A DNA stretch of 64,000 bases from Acanthochromis polyacanthus (taxonomy: Eukaryota > Chordata > Actinopteri > Pomacentridae), in contig NC_067127.1 in assembly GCF_021347895.1 (NCBI RefSeq), positions 39,447,936 to 39,511,935 on the forward strand, given 5' to 3'. A program made the position numbers and the translations under genes. The notes beneath the pieces are model-generated. The model was not told the DNA's origin and ran no database searches. It was given only the letters and a program-made list of their open reading frames with translations. This document shows, in pieces, positions 47,505-59,733 of this stretch. Numbering within the stretch: the first letter of the stretch is position 1; each line of letters begins with the position of its first letter.

Positions 47505-49835
47505 ATTATTATTATTATTATTATTATTTGTCTCTCAGAACAACTGCATTTTTGAGGGCCTAAACATGCTCAAAAACTCATGAAAATTTGTACACACACC
47601 AGAACTGGTGAAAAATTTTATATTCTAAAGGAATTGTGGTAGTGTATGACAAAATGGCTCCATAGCGCCCCCTACAAAATTTTAAAAAGTGGTATTAGGC
47701 CAACTCGGAGGGAATTTGGCCGAGAGCTAAAAAATTTGGGAGACATATGCAGCACATCAGGAAACACAAAAAAGTCAATCACAGCCATGCTCTACACCCA
47801 ACAGGAAGTGCGCCATCATGCGTTAACTGTACAAAATCTATGATGAACTCCTCCTAGGGGAAAAGTCTGAGCGATCTGAAATTTTGCCAGTACATACAGC
47901 AGACCTTCCTGAGAAAAAGTTATCAAAATCTTCCTCCATAGTTAAAGGGTGTGGTCGTGGCGGCCTGTCGAAATTTGATCCTTCGCCATGAAACAGGAAA
48001 TGCTGTCTAACTCTCCTGAACATGCTCCGATCTGAATGAAACTTTACATGTATGATCACAGACCTGCCTCGATGACATCCATACAGCAAGATTCATTCAC
48101 AGTCACAGCGCCACCTTGTGGTATCAAGAATTTGACATTTTTTACACTTTCATGTACTATTCTTAGCCTGTTGCTCAGATTCACCTCAGATGTTGTGACA
48201 TAAGCCTGAACACATTGATGATGAAGCACAGAAAAAATGGTGACGTGTGATGAAAAGGCGTGTCTGTGGCGGGACGGCAAAGTTTGATGTTTCGCCATGA
48301 AAATTGAAGTGTTCATATCTCAGCTGCAAAGGATCCTATCTGCCCCAAACTTCATGTGCTGGACACCAGAACCAGTTTGAGGACATCCACACTGAAAAAT
48401 TTAGAAAAAGTCATAGCGCCACCTCTTGGTAACAAGCAGTTTAGAAATTACATTTGCACACACCATTGCTCCAAACTTTGTCATATCATTCTGAAAATTG
48501 GTCAGCTAATTCTTCACCCCCAGACAATACCACAGTGTGAAGATTTTGATTTTTGATGAAATGCTGTTGCCGTGGCAACGCGTTGTTTTTGTGACAAACA
48601 AAGTACTTTTTGACAGGCTTAGAATGTTCAACAGCTCACCAAAATTTACACACACATCACAGTCGTCTCAAGGAATAACACTGTATGCATCTCTGCAGGG
48701 CATGTGCTATAGCGCCCCCTGCAGTATGTTTAATAAACAGCCCCGGCAGCATGTTTCACCTGCATCCACAAAATTTGGGAGGCCCATAGAGCACACCAGG
48801 ACACACAAAAAAGCCTCTTGGAGCCATCCCCTAAACTCAACAGGAAGTCCGCCATTTTGAATTAAGTGGATAAAATTTCTGTATTTTTTTCATTTTTGAG
48901 AGCGAACTCCTCCTCGGGGTTAAGGTCTAGAGAGCTGAAATTTTGCCAGGATATACAACACGATGTTATGATCAAAAGTTATCAAAGGCTTCTTGCAGAG
49001 TCAAAGGGTGTGGACATGGCGACCTCCAGAATTTTGATGGTTCGCCATGAAACATCAAGTGCTACCTAACTATCCTCTGCATGCTCCAATCTACCTCAGA
49101 CCTCACATGATTAAACACAGTCCTGTCCTGATCACATTTACAGGCCAAAATACATCCACAGTATGTGTCATAGCGCCCCCTACAGAATTTTAAAAATAGC
49201 CTCCACACAGACTTTCACCGAGGACTATGAAATTTGGCATGCATATGTAACACGTCAGTGCAAACAAAAAAGTCTCTTGGAGTCATTCTCTAAACCCAAC
49301 AGGAAGTCCGCTATTTTGAATTAAATGTCAGATTTTTGGTGTTTTTGATCATTTTCAACAATTCATTTCTCACAGGCAATAGCTCCAAAACATCTGAATT
49401 GGGACAATATATAAGAAACGCCTTCAGGTTGCATATTTGGGAAAATTGTGCACAAAACTCAAAGGGCATGGCCATGGCGGCCAACTGAACTTTAATGTTA
49501 CGCCATGAAGCAGGACGTCTTGTGTAAATCCCCTGTACATGCTGTAATCTACCTCAAACTTTACATGTTTGATCAGAGTCCAGTCCTGATGAGTTTCATA
49601 GACCACTATACAGTCACAGACATAGTGCCACCTGGTGGATGGACACAAAGTGCTGCAAAAATAGTCTGTACATGCTCCAATCTGTCTGAAATTTGACCTG
49701 AGTGCTCAGAATCCAGTCCTCGTTACATCCATGAGCCTAAATACACTTTGTCGCAGCATTGCCTGGTGGACATGCTTGGGGACGCCGACCAGCAAGGATG
49801 CGAGGACCCGTTCAATGCTGCTCGCAGCTTTAATT
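47505..49835 (+). repeat. 2.33-kb array, unit 5
   Basis: 2331 bp. Its last sub-blocks have CACAGGCAATAGCTCC, shared with units 1, 6, 7 and 8, where units 3 and 4 have CACTGGCAATAACTCC. This hints at exchange between neighbouring unit types. Confidence 0.8.
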
Positions 49836-52268
49836 ATTAGGGTCCGAGCACCGAGGTGCCGAGGACAGGCGGTGCAAGGGCACCGGCTGTCCAAGGCACC
49901 AACGGTGCCGTAGGACCCTATTGGAACCCTACGGTTTATTATTATTATTATTATTATTATTATTTGTCTCTCAGAACAACTGCATTTTTGAGGGCCTAAA
50001 CATGCTCAAAAAGTCATGAAAATTTGCACACACATCAAAACTGGCGAAAATTTTCATATTTTGTAGGGCATGTGGAGGTGTGTGCAAAAAGGACTCCATA
50101 GCGCCCCCTACAAAATTTTAAAAAGTGGTATTAGGCCAACTCAGAGGGAATTTGGTCGAGAGCTACAAAATTTGGGAGGCATATGCAGCACATCAGGAAA
50201 CACAAAAAAGTCAATCACAGCCATGCTCTAAACCCAACAGGAAGTGTGCCATCATGCGTTAACTGTACAAAATCTATGATGAACTCCTCCTCGGGGGAAA
50301 GTCTGAGCGATCCGAAATTTGGCCAGTACATACAGCCGGCCTTCCTGAGAAAAAGTTATCAAAATCTTCCTCCATAGTTAAAGGGTGTGGTCGTGGCGGC
50401 CTGTCGAAATTTGATCCTTCGCCATGAAACAGGAAATGCTGTCTAACTCTCCTGAACATGCTCCAATCTGAATGAAACTTTACATGTATGATCACAGACC
50501 TGCCTCGATGACATTCATATAGCAAAATGATTTACAGTCACAGCGCCACCTTGTGGAATCAAGAATTTGACATTTTTTAGACTTTTATGTACTATTCTTA
50601 GCCTGTTGCTCAGATTCACCTCAGATGTTGTGACATAACCCTGAACACATTGATGATGAATCACAGAAAAAATGGTGACGTGTCATGAAAAGGCGTGTCT
50701 GTGGCGGGACGGCAAAGTTTGATGTTTCCCCATGAAAATTGAAGTGTTCATATCTCAGCTGCAAAGGATCCTATCTGCCCCAAACTTCATGTGCTGGACA
50801 CCAGAACCAGTTTGAGGACATCCACACTGAAAAATTTAGAAAAAGTCATAGCGCCACCTCTTGGTAACAAGCAGTTTAGAAATTACATTTGCACACATCA
50901 TTGCTCCAAACTTTGTCATATCATTCTGAAAATTGGTCAGCTGATTCTTCACCCCCAGACAATACCACAGTGTGAAGATTTTGATATTTGATGAAATGCT
51001 GTTGCCGTGGCAACGCGTTGTTTTTGTGACAAACAAAGTACTTTTTGACAGGCTTAGAATGTTCAACAGCTCACCAAAATTTACACACACATCACAGTCG
51101 TCTCAAGGAATAACACTGTATGCATCTCCACAGGGCATGTGCTATAGCGCCCCCTGCAGTATATTTAATAAACAGCCCCGGCATCACGTTTCACCTACAT
51201 CCACAAAATTTGGGAGGCCTATAGAGCACACCAGGACACACAAAAAAGCCTCTTGGAGCCATCCCCTAAACCCAACAGGAAGTCCGCCATTTTGAATTAA
51301 GTGGACAAATTTCTCTATTTTTTGAATTTTGAGAGCGAACTCCTCCGAGGGTTAAGCTCTAGAGAACTGAAATTTTGCCAGGATATACAACACGATGTTA
51401 TGATCAAAAGTTATTAAAAGATTCTTCCAGAGTCAAAGAGTGTGGACATGGCGACCTCCAGAATTTTGATGGTTCGCCATGAAACATCAAGTGCTACCTA
51501 ACTATCCTCTGCATGCTCCAATCTACCTCAGACCTCACATGATTAAACAGAGTCCTGTCCTGATCACATTTATTGGCCAAAATACATTCACAGCATGTAC
51601 CATAGCGCCCCCTACAGCATTTAAATAATAGCCTCCACACAGACTTTCACCTATATCTATGAAATTTGACATGCATATGTAGCACGTCAGTGCAAACAAA
51701 AAGGTCTCTTGGAGTCATTCTCTAAACCCAACAGGAAGACCGCTATTTTGAATTCATGTCATATTTTTGGTGTTTTTAGTCATTTTCAACAATTGATTTC
51801 TCACAGGCAATAGCTCCAAAACACCTGAAATTGGGACAATATATACTACACGCCTTTGGGTTGAGTATTTGTGAAAATTGTTCACAAAACTCAAAGGGCG
51901 TTGCCATGGCGGCCAACTGAATTTTAATGTTACACCATGAAGCAGGACGTCTTGTGTAAATCCCCTATACATGCTGCAATCTGCCTCAAACTTTACATGT
52001 TTGATCAGAGTCCAGTCCTGATGAGTTTCATCGACCAATTACAGTCACAGAGATAGCGCCACCTGGTGGATGGACAGAAAGTGCTGCATTAATAGCCTGT
52101 ACATGCTCCAATCTGTCTGAAATTTGACCTGTGTGCTCAGAATCCAAACTTTGTGACATTCATGGGCCTAAATACACTCTCAGTCACAGCGTTGCCTGGT
52201 GGAAATGCTTGGGGTCGGCGACCAGCAAGGATGCGAGGACCCGTTCAACGCTGCTTGCAGCTTTAATT
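49836..52268 (+). repeat. 2.33-kb array, unit 6 (with hairpin module)
   Basis: Longer than its neighbours because a 96-bp hairpin module (49839-49934) sits at its start. It shows changes such as CTCCACAGGGCATG and GCATCACGTTTCACC, not seen in units 3-5. Confidence 0.8.
49839..49934 (+). repeat. 96-bp hairpin module
   Basis: Copy between the end of unit 5 (TTTAATTATT) and the TTA tract of unit 6. Confidence 0.8.
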
Positions 52269-54590
52269 ATTATTATTATTTGTCTCTCAGAACAATTGCA
52301 TTTTTGAGGGCCTAAACATGCTCAAAAACTCATGAAAATTTGTACACACATCAGGACTGGTGAAAAATTTCATATTTTAAAGGAATTGTAGAGGTGTGTG
52401 GCAAAATGGCTCCATAGCGCCCCCTACACTTTCCCACGCCCATCATGTTTCACCTACAGCTACCAAATTTGGTACACATATGCAGCACATCAGACTGAAC
52501 AAAAAAGTCAGTGACAGCCATATTCCAAACCCAACAGGAAGTGAGCTATTTTAAGTTGAATGTGAGATTTTGCCCATTTTTCATTTTTTTCCAGAGCGAA
52601 CTCCTCCCAGGGGGAAACTCCAATTCGCCTCAAATTCAACCAGTACATACAGGAGGCCTTAATGAGCAAAAGTTATCAAAATCTTTTTCAAAAGTCAAAG
52701 GGCGTGTCCGTGGCGGTCTGTGGAATTTTGATCCTTCGCCATGAAATTTCAAGTTGTGTGTAAATGCCCTGAACATGCTCCAATCTGCCTGAAACTTTAT
52801 ATGTATGATCAGATTCCTGCCCTGATCACATCCATATGATGAAATCCATTCACAGTCAGAGCGCCACCTGCTGGCAACAGAAAATGTCATTTTTTACACT
52901 TTGATGTATTATTCTTTGTCTCTTGCTCAGATTCACCTCAAATGTGGTGAAATAAACCTTAACATGTTGATGATTATTCACAGTGAAAATGGTGACGTGT
53001 CATAAAAAGGTGTGTCTGTGGCGGCGCGGCGAATTTAGATGTCTCGCCATGACGACTAAAATGTTTATATCTCAGCAAATCCTAATCGTATCTGCCCCAA
53101 ACTTCATGTGCTGGACACCATTCCCAGTGTGAGGTCATCCACGGTGAAAATTTTGGAAAAAATCATAGCGCCACCTATTGGTAACAAGAAGTTTAGAAAT
53201 TACATTTGCACACACCATTGCTCCAAACTTTTTCATATCATTCTGAAAATTGGTCAGCTGATTCTTCACCCCCAGACAATACCACAGTGTGAAGATTTTG
53301 ATATTTGATGAAATGCTGTTGCCGTGGCAACGCGTTGTTTTTGTGACAAACAAAGTACTTTTTGACAGGCTTAGAATGTTCAACAGCTCACCAAAATTTA
53401 CACACACATCACAGTCGTCTCAAGGAATAACACTGTATGCATCTCTGCAGGGCATGTGCTATAGCGCCCCCTGCAGTATGTTTAATAAACAGCCCCGGCA
53501 GCATGTTTCACCTACATCCACAAAATTTGGGAGGCCTATAGAGCACACCAGGACACACAAAAAAGCCTCTTGGAGCCATCCCCTAAACTCAACAGGAAGT
53601 CCGCCATTTTGAATTAAGTGGATAAAATTTCTGTATTTTTTTCATTTTTGAGAGCGAACTCCTCCTCGGGGTTAAGGTCTAGAGAGCTGAAATTTTGCCA
53701 GGATATACAACACGATGTTCTGATCAAAAGTTATCAAAGGATTCTTGCAGAGTCAAACGGTGTGGACATGGCGACCTCCTCAATGTTGATGGTTTGCCAT
53801 GAAACATCAAGTGCTACCTAACTATCCTCTGCATGCTCCAATCTACCTCAGACCTCACATGATTAAACACAGTCCTGTCCTGATCACATTTATTGGCCAA
53901 AATACATTCACAGCATGTTCCGTAGCGCCCCCTACAGCATTTTTAAGAATAGCCTCCACAGAGACTTTCACCTATGACTATGAAATTTGGCATGCATATG
54001 TAGCACTTCATTGCAAACAAAAAAGTCTCTTGGAGTCATTCTCTAAACTCAATAGGAAGTCCGCTATTTTGAATTAAATGTCAGATTTTTGGTGTTTTTG
54101 ATCATTTTCAACAATTGATTTCTCACAGGCAATAGCTCCAAAACACCTGAAATTGGGACAATATATACTACACGCCTTCAGGTTGAGTATTTGTGAAAAT
54201 TGTTCACAAAACTCAAAGGGCGTGGCCATGGCAGCCAACTGAACTACAATGTTACGCCATGAAGCAGGACATCTTATGTAAATCCCCTGTAAATGCTGCA
54301 ATTGCCTCAAACTTTACATGTTTGATCAGAGACCGGTCCTTATGAGTTTCATAGACCACTATACAGTCACAGAGATAGCGCCACCTTGTGGATGGACAGA
54401 AAGTGCAGCATAAATAGCCTGTACATGCTCCAATCTGCCTGAAATTTGACCTGTGTGCTCAGAATCCAGCCTTTGTGACATTCATGGGCCTAAATACACT
54501 CTCAGTCGTAGCATTGCCTGGTGGAAATGCTTGGGGTCGCCGACCAGCAAGGATGCGAGGACCCGTTCAACGCTGCTCGCAGCTTTAATT
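52269..54590 (+). repeat. 2.33-kb array, unit 7 (second subtype)
   Basis: The first sub-block has CACTTTCCCACGCCCATCAT in place of AAAATTTTAAAAAGTGG and carries the CTGCTGG version of the border motif. The first 1.3 kb is almost identical to unit 8, with a 2325-bp offset. Confidence 0.85.
52861..52874 (-). promoter_or_regulatory. CTCF-core-like motif, CTGCTGG type
   Basis: GCGCCACCTGCTGG; its reverse complement CCAGCAGGTGGCGC fits the CTCF core consensus CCASYAGRKGGCRS at all 14 positions. The same 14-mer occurs at 55186-55199 and 62747-62760, always at the border of sub-blocks 1 and 2 in the second unit subtype. The match was made by eye. Binding is not shown. Confidence 0.5.
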
Positions 54591-56913
54591 ATTATTATTA
54601 TTATTTGTCTCTCAGAACAATTGCATTTTTGAGGGCCTAAACATGCTCAAAAACTCATGAAAATTTGTACACACATCAGGACTGGTGAAAAATTTCATAT
54701 TTTAAAGGAATTGTAGAGGTGTGTGGCAAAATGGCTCCATAGCGCCCCCTACACTTTCCCACGCCCATCATGTTTCACCTACAGCTACCAAATTTGGTAC
54801 ACATATGCAGCACATCAGACTGAACAAAAAAGTCAGTGACAGCCATATTCCAAACCCAACAGGAAGTGAGCTATTTTAAGTTGAATGTGAGATTTTGCCC
54901 ATTTTTCATTTTTTTCCAGAGCGAACTCCTCCCAGGGGGAAACTCCAATTCGCCTCAAATTCAACCAGTACATACAGGAGGCCTTAATGAGCAAAAGTTA
55001 TCAAAATCTTTTTCAAAAGTCAAAGGGCGTGTCCGTGGCGGTCTGTGGAATTTTGATCCTTCGCCATGAAATTTCAAGTTGTGTGTAAATGCCCTGAACA
55101 TGCTCCAATCTGCCTGAAACTTTATATGTATGATCAGATTCCTGCCCTGATCACATCCATATGATGAAATCCATTCACAGTCAGAGCGCCACCTGCTGGC
55201 AACAGAAAATGTCATTTTTTACACTTTGATGTATTATTCTTTGTCTCTTGCTCAGATTCACCTCAAATGTGGTGAAATAAACCTTAACATGTTGATGATT
55301 ATTCACAGTGAAAATGGTGACGTGTCATAAAAAGGTGTGTCTGTGGCGGCGCGGCGAATTTAGATGTCTCGCCATGACGACTAAAATGTTTATATCTCAG
55401 CAAATCCTAATCGTATCTGCCCCAAACTTCATGTGCTGGACACCATTCCCAGTGTGAGGTCATCCACGGTGAAAATTTTGGAAAAATCATAGCGCCACCT
55501 ATTGGTAACAAGAAGTTTAGAAATTACATTTGCACACACCATTGCTCCAAACTTTTTCATATCATTCTGAAAATTGGTCAGCTGATTCTTCACCCCCAGA
55601 CAATACCACAGTGTGAAGATTTTGATATTTGATGAAATGCTGTTGCCGTGGCAACGCGTTGTTTTTGTGACAAACAAAGTACTTTTTGACAGGCTTAGAA
55701 TGCTCAACAGCTCACCAAAATTTACACACACATCACAGTCGTCTCAAGGAATAAGAATGTATGCATCTCTGCAGGGCATGTGCTATTGCGCCCCCTACAG
55801 TATGTTTAATAAACAGCCCCGGCAGCACGTTTCACCTCCATCCTCAAAATTTGGGAGACATATAGAGCACATCAGAACGCACAAAAAAGCCTCTTGGAGT
55901 CATCCCCTAAACCCAACAGGAAGTCCGCCATTTTGAATTAAGTGGACAAATTTTCTCTATTTTTTTAATTTTGAGAGCGAACTCCTCCTAGGGTTTCACT
56001 GCTAGAGACCTGAAATTTTGCCAGGATATACAACACAATGTTATGATCAAAAGTTATTAAAAGATTCTTCCAGAGTTAAAGGGTCTGGACATGGCAACCT
56101 CCAGAATTTTGATGGTTTGCCATGAAACATCAAGTGCTATCTAACTATCCTCTGCATTCTCCAGTCTACCTCAGACCTCACATGATTGAACACAGTCCTG
56201 TCCTGATCACATTTATAGGCCAAAATACATCCACAGTATGTGTCATAGCGCCCCCTACAGAATTTTCAAAATAGCCTCCACACAGACTTTCACCTATGAC
56301 TATGAAATTTGGCATGCATATGTAACATGTCAGTGCAAACAAAAAAGTCTCTTGGAGTCATTCTGTAAACCCAACAGGAAGTCCGCTATTTTGAATTAAA
56401 TGTCAGATTTTTGGTGTTTTTGATCATTTTCAACAATTCATTTCTCACAGGCAATAGCTCCAAAACATCTGAAATTGGGACAATATATACTACACGCCTT
56501 CAGGTTGAGTATTTGTGAAAATTGTTCACAAAACTCAAAGGGCATGGCCATGGCGGCCAACTGAACTTTAATGTTACGCCATGAAGCAGGACGTCTTATG
56601 TAAATCCCCTGTACATGCTGCAATCTGCCTCAAACTTAACATGTTTGATCAGAGTCCAGTCCTGATGAGTTTCATAGACCAATATACAGTAACACAGATA
56701 GCGCCACCTGGTGGATGGACAGAAAGTGCTGTATAAATAGCCTGTACATAATCCAATCTGCCTGAAATTTGACCTGTGTGCTCAGAATCCAGCCTTTGTG
56801 ACATCCGTGGGCCTAAATATACTCTCAGTCGTAGCATTGCCTGGTGGACATGCTTGGGGTCGCCGACCAGCAAGGATGCGAGGACCCGTTCAACGCTGCT
56901 CGCAGCTTTAATT
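54591..56913 (+). repeat. 2.33-kb array, unit 8 (second subtype)
   Basis: Near copy of unit 7 in sub-blocks 1-3, then more diverged in sub-blocks 4-6 (for example GTTTCACCTCCATCCTCAAA). The similarity changes within the unit, as expected after gene conversion or unequal exchange. Confidence 0.8.
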
Positions 56914-57009
56914 AGGGTCCGAGCACCGAGGTGCCGAGGACAGGCGGTGCAAGGGCACCGGCTGTCCAAGGCACCAACGGTGCCGTAGGACCCTATTGAA
57001 ACCCTACGG
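56914..57009 (+). repeat. 96-bp hairpin module
   Basis: Copy directly after TTTAATT of unit 8. It precedes the truncated terminal fragment at 57042-57217. Confidence 0.8.
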
Positions 57010-57041
57010 TTTATTATTATTATTATTATTATTATTATTTG

Positions 57042-57217
57042 TAGCCTGTACATGCTCCAATCTGCCTGAAATTTGACCTGTGTGCTCAGAATCAAGCTTT
57101 TGTGACATTCATGGGCCTAAATACGCTCTCGGTCATAGCATTGCCTGGTGGAGATGCTTGAGGTTGCCGACCAGCAAGTATGCGAGGACCCGTTCAACGC
57201 TGCTCGCAGCTTTAATT
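57042..57217 (+). repeat. Truncated extra copy of the unit end
   Basis: After a hairpin module and (TTA)n, only the last 176 bp of a unit appear (from TAGCCTGTACATGCTCCAAT to GCAGCTTTAATT). This is followed by another (TTA)n and a new unit. It is a duplicated terminal fragment between two TTA tracts. Confidence 0.8.
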
Positions 57218-59535
57218 ATTATTATTATTATTATCCTGCCAAAAGAACTGCATTTTTCATGGCCTGAACATGCTCGAAAAGTCATGAAAATTTGCACACA
57301 TATCAGAACTGGCGAAAAATTTTATATTTTTTAGGACATGTGGAGGTGTGTGGCAAAATGGCTCCATAGCGCCCCCTACGCAATTTTACAAAGTGGTATT
57401 AGGCCAACTCAGAGGAAATTTGGTCTGGAGCTACAAAATTTGGGAGGCATATGCAGCACATCAGGAAACACAAAAAAGTCAATCACAGCCATGCTCTACA
57501 CCCAACAGGAAGTGCGCCATCATGCGTTAACTGTACAAAATCTATGATGAACTCCTCCTAGGGGAAAGTCTGAGCGATCTGAAATTTGGCCAGTACATAC
57601 AGCCGGCCTTCCTGAGAAAAAGTTATCAAAATCTTCCTCCATAGTTAAAGGGTGTGGTCGTGGCGGCCTGTCGAAATTTGATCCTTCGCCATGAAACAGG
57701 AAATGCTGTCTAACTCTCCTGAACATGCTCCGATCTGAATGAAACTTTACATGTATGATCACAGACCTGCCTCGATGACATCCATACAGCAAGATTCATT
57801 CACAGTCACAGCGCCACCTTGTGGTATCAAGAATTTGACATTTTTTACACTTTCATGTACTATTCTTAGCCTGTTGCTCAGATTCACCTCAGATGTTGTG
57901 ACATAAGCCTGAACACATTGATGATGAAGCACAGAAAAAATGGTGACGTGTGATGAAAAGGCGTGTCTGTGGCGGGACGGCAAAGTTTGATGTTTCGCCA
58001 TGAAAATTGAAGTGTTCATATCTCAGCTGCAAAGGATCCTATCTGCCCCAAACTTCATGTGCTGGACACCAGAACCAGTTTGAGGACATCCACACTGAAA
58101 AATTTAGAAAAAGTCATAGCGCCACCTCTTGGTAACAAGCAGTTTAGAAATTACATTTGCACACATCATTGCTCCAAACTTTGTCATATCATTCTGAAAA
58201 TTGGTCAGCTGATTCTTCACCCCCAGACAATACCACAGTGTGAAGATTTTGATATTTGATGAAATGCTGTTGCCGTGGCAACGCGTTGTTTTTGTGACAA
58301 ACAAAGTACTTTTTGACAGGCTTAGAATGTTCAACAGCTCACCAAAATTTACACACACATCACAGTCGTCTCAAGGAATAACACTGTATGCATCTCTGCA
58401 GGGCATGTGCTATAGCGCCCCCTGCAGTATGTTTAATAAACAGCCCCGGCAGCATGTTTCACCGACATCCACAAAATTTGGGAGGCCTATAGAGCACACC
58501 AGGACACACAAAAAAGCCTCTTGGAGCCATCCCCTAAACTCAACAGGAAGTCCGCCATTTTGAATTACGTGGAAAAATTTTCTCTATTTTTTAATTTTTG
58601 AGAGCGAACTCCTCCTAGGGTTAACTCCTAGAGACCTCAAATTTTGCCAGGGTATACAACACGATGTTATGATCAAAAGTTATTAAAGATTCTTGCAGAG
58701 TCAAAGGGTGTGGACATGGCGACCTCCAGAATTTTGATGGTTCGCCATGAAACATCAAGTGCTACCTAACTATCCTCTGCATGCTCCAATCTACCTCAGA
58801 CCTCACATGATTAAACACAGTCCTGTCCTGATCACATTTACAGGCCAAAATACATTCACAGCATGTGCCATAGCGCCCCCTAAAGCATTTAAAAAATAGC
58901 CTCCACACAGACTTTCACCGATGACTATGAAATTTGGCATGCATATGTAGCACGTCAGTGCAAACAAAAAAGTCTCTTGGAGTCATTCTCTAAACCAACA
59001 GGAAGTCCGCCATTTGAATTAAATGTCAGATTTTTGGTGTTTTTGGTCATTTTCAACAATTCATTTGTCACAGGCAATAACTCCAAAACACCTGAATTTG
59101 GGACAATATATAAAACACGCCTTCAGGTTGCATATTTGTGAAAATTGTTCACAAAACTCAAAGGGCGTGGCCATGGCGGCCAACTGAACTTTAATGTTAC
59201 GCCATGAAGCAGGACGTCTTGTGTAAATCCCCTGTACATGCTGCAATCTGCCTCAAACTTTACATGTTTGATCAGAGTCCAGTCCTGATGAGTTTCATAG
59301 ACCAACATACAGTCACAGAGATAGCGCCACCTGGTGGATGGACACAAAGTGCTGCAATAATAGCCTTACATGCTCCAATCTGCCTGAAATTTGACCTGTG
59401 TGCTCAGAATCCAGCCTTTGTGACATTCATGGGCCTAAATACACTCTCAGTCGTCGCTTTGCCTGGTGGAGATGCTTGGGGTCGCCGACCAGGAAGTATG
59501 CGAGGACCCGTTCAACGCTGCTCGCAGCTTTAATT
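57218..59535 (+). repeat. 2.33-kb array, unit 9
   Basis: Starts with (TTA)n and CCTGCCAAAAGAACTGCATT in place of the usual TGTCTCTCAGAACAACTGC, so its 5' end is from a different lineage. It then joins the first subtype. Confidence 0.8.
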
Positions 59536-59538
59536 ATT

Positions 59539-59588
59539 AGGGTCCGAGCACCAACGGTGCCGAAGGACCCTATTGGAACCTTAGGGTT
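59539..59588 (+). repeat. Short hairpin module with the centre deleted
   Basis: Reads AGGGTCCGAGCACCAACGG then TGCCGAAGGACCCTATTGG. The 46-bp centre present in other copies is absent. The two arms are joined at GCACC, which occurs on both sides of the missing part, so slippage or recombination between short direct repeats explains it. What remains is a compact stem-loop. Confidence 0.75.
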
Positions 59589-59595
59589 TTTTATT

Positions 59596-59691
59596 AGGGT
59601 CCGAGCACCGAGGTGCCGAGGACAGGCGGTGCAAGGGCACCGGCTGTCCAAGGCACCAACGGTGCCGTAGGACCCTATTGGAACCCTACGG
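59596..59691 (+). repeat. 96-bp hairpin module
   Basis: Full copy directly after the short one, separated by TTTTTTATT, and followed by a roughly 40-bp (TTA)n. Confidence 0.8.
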
Positions 59692-59733
<42 letters not shown>

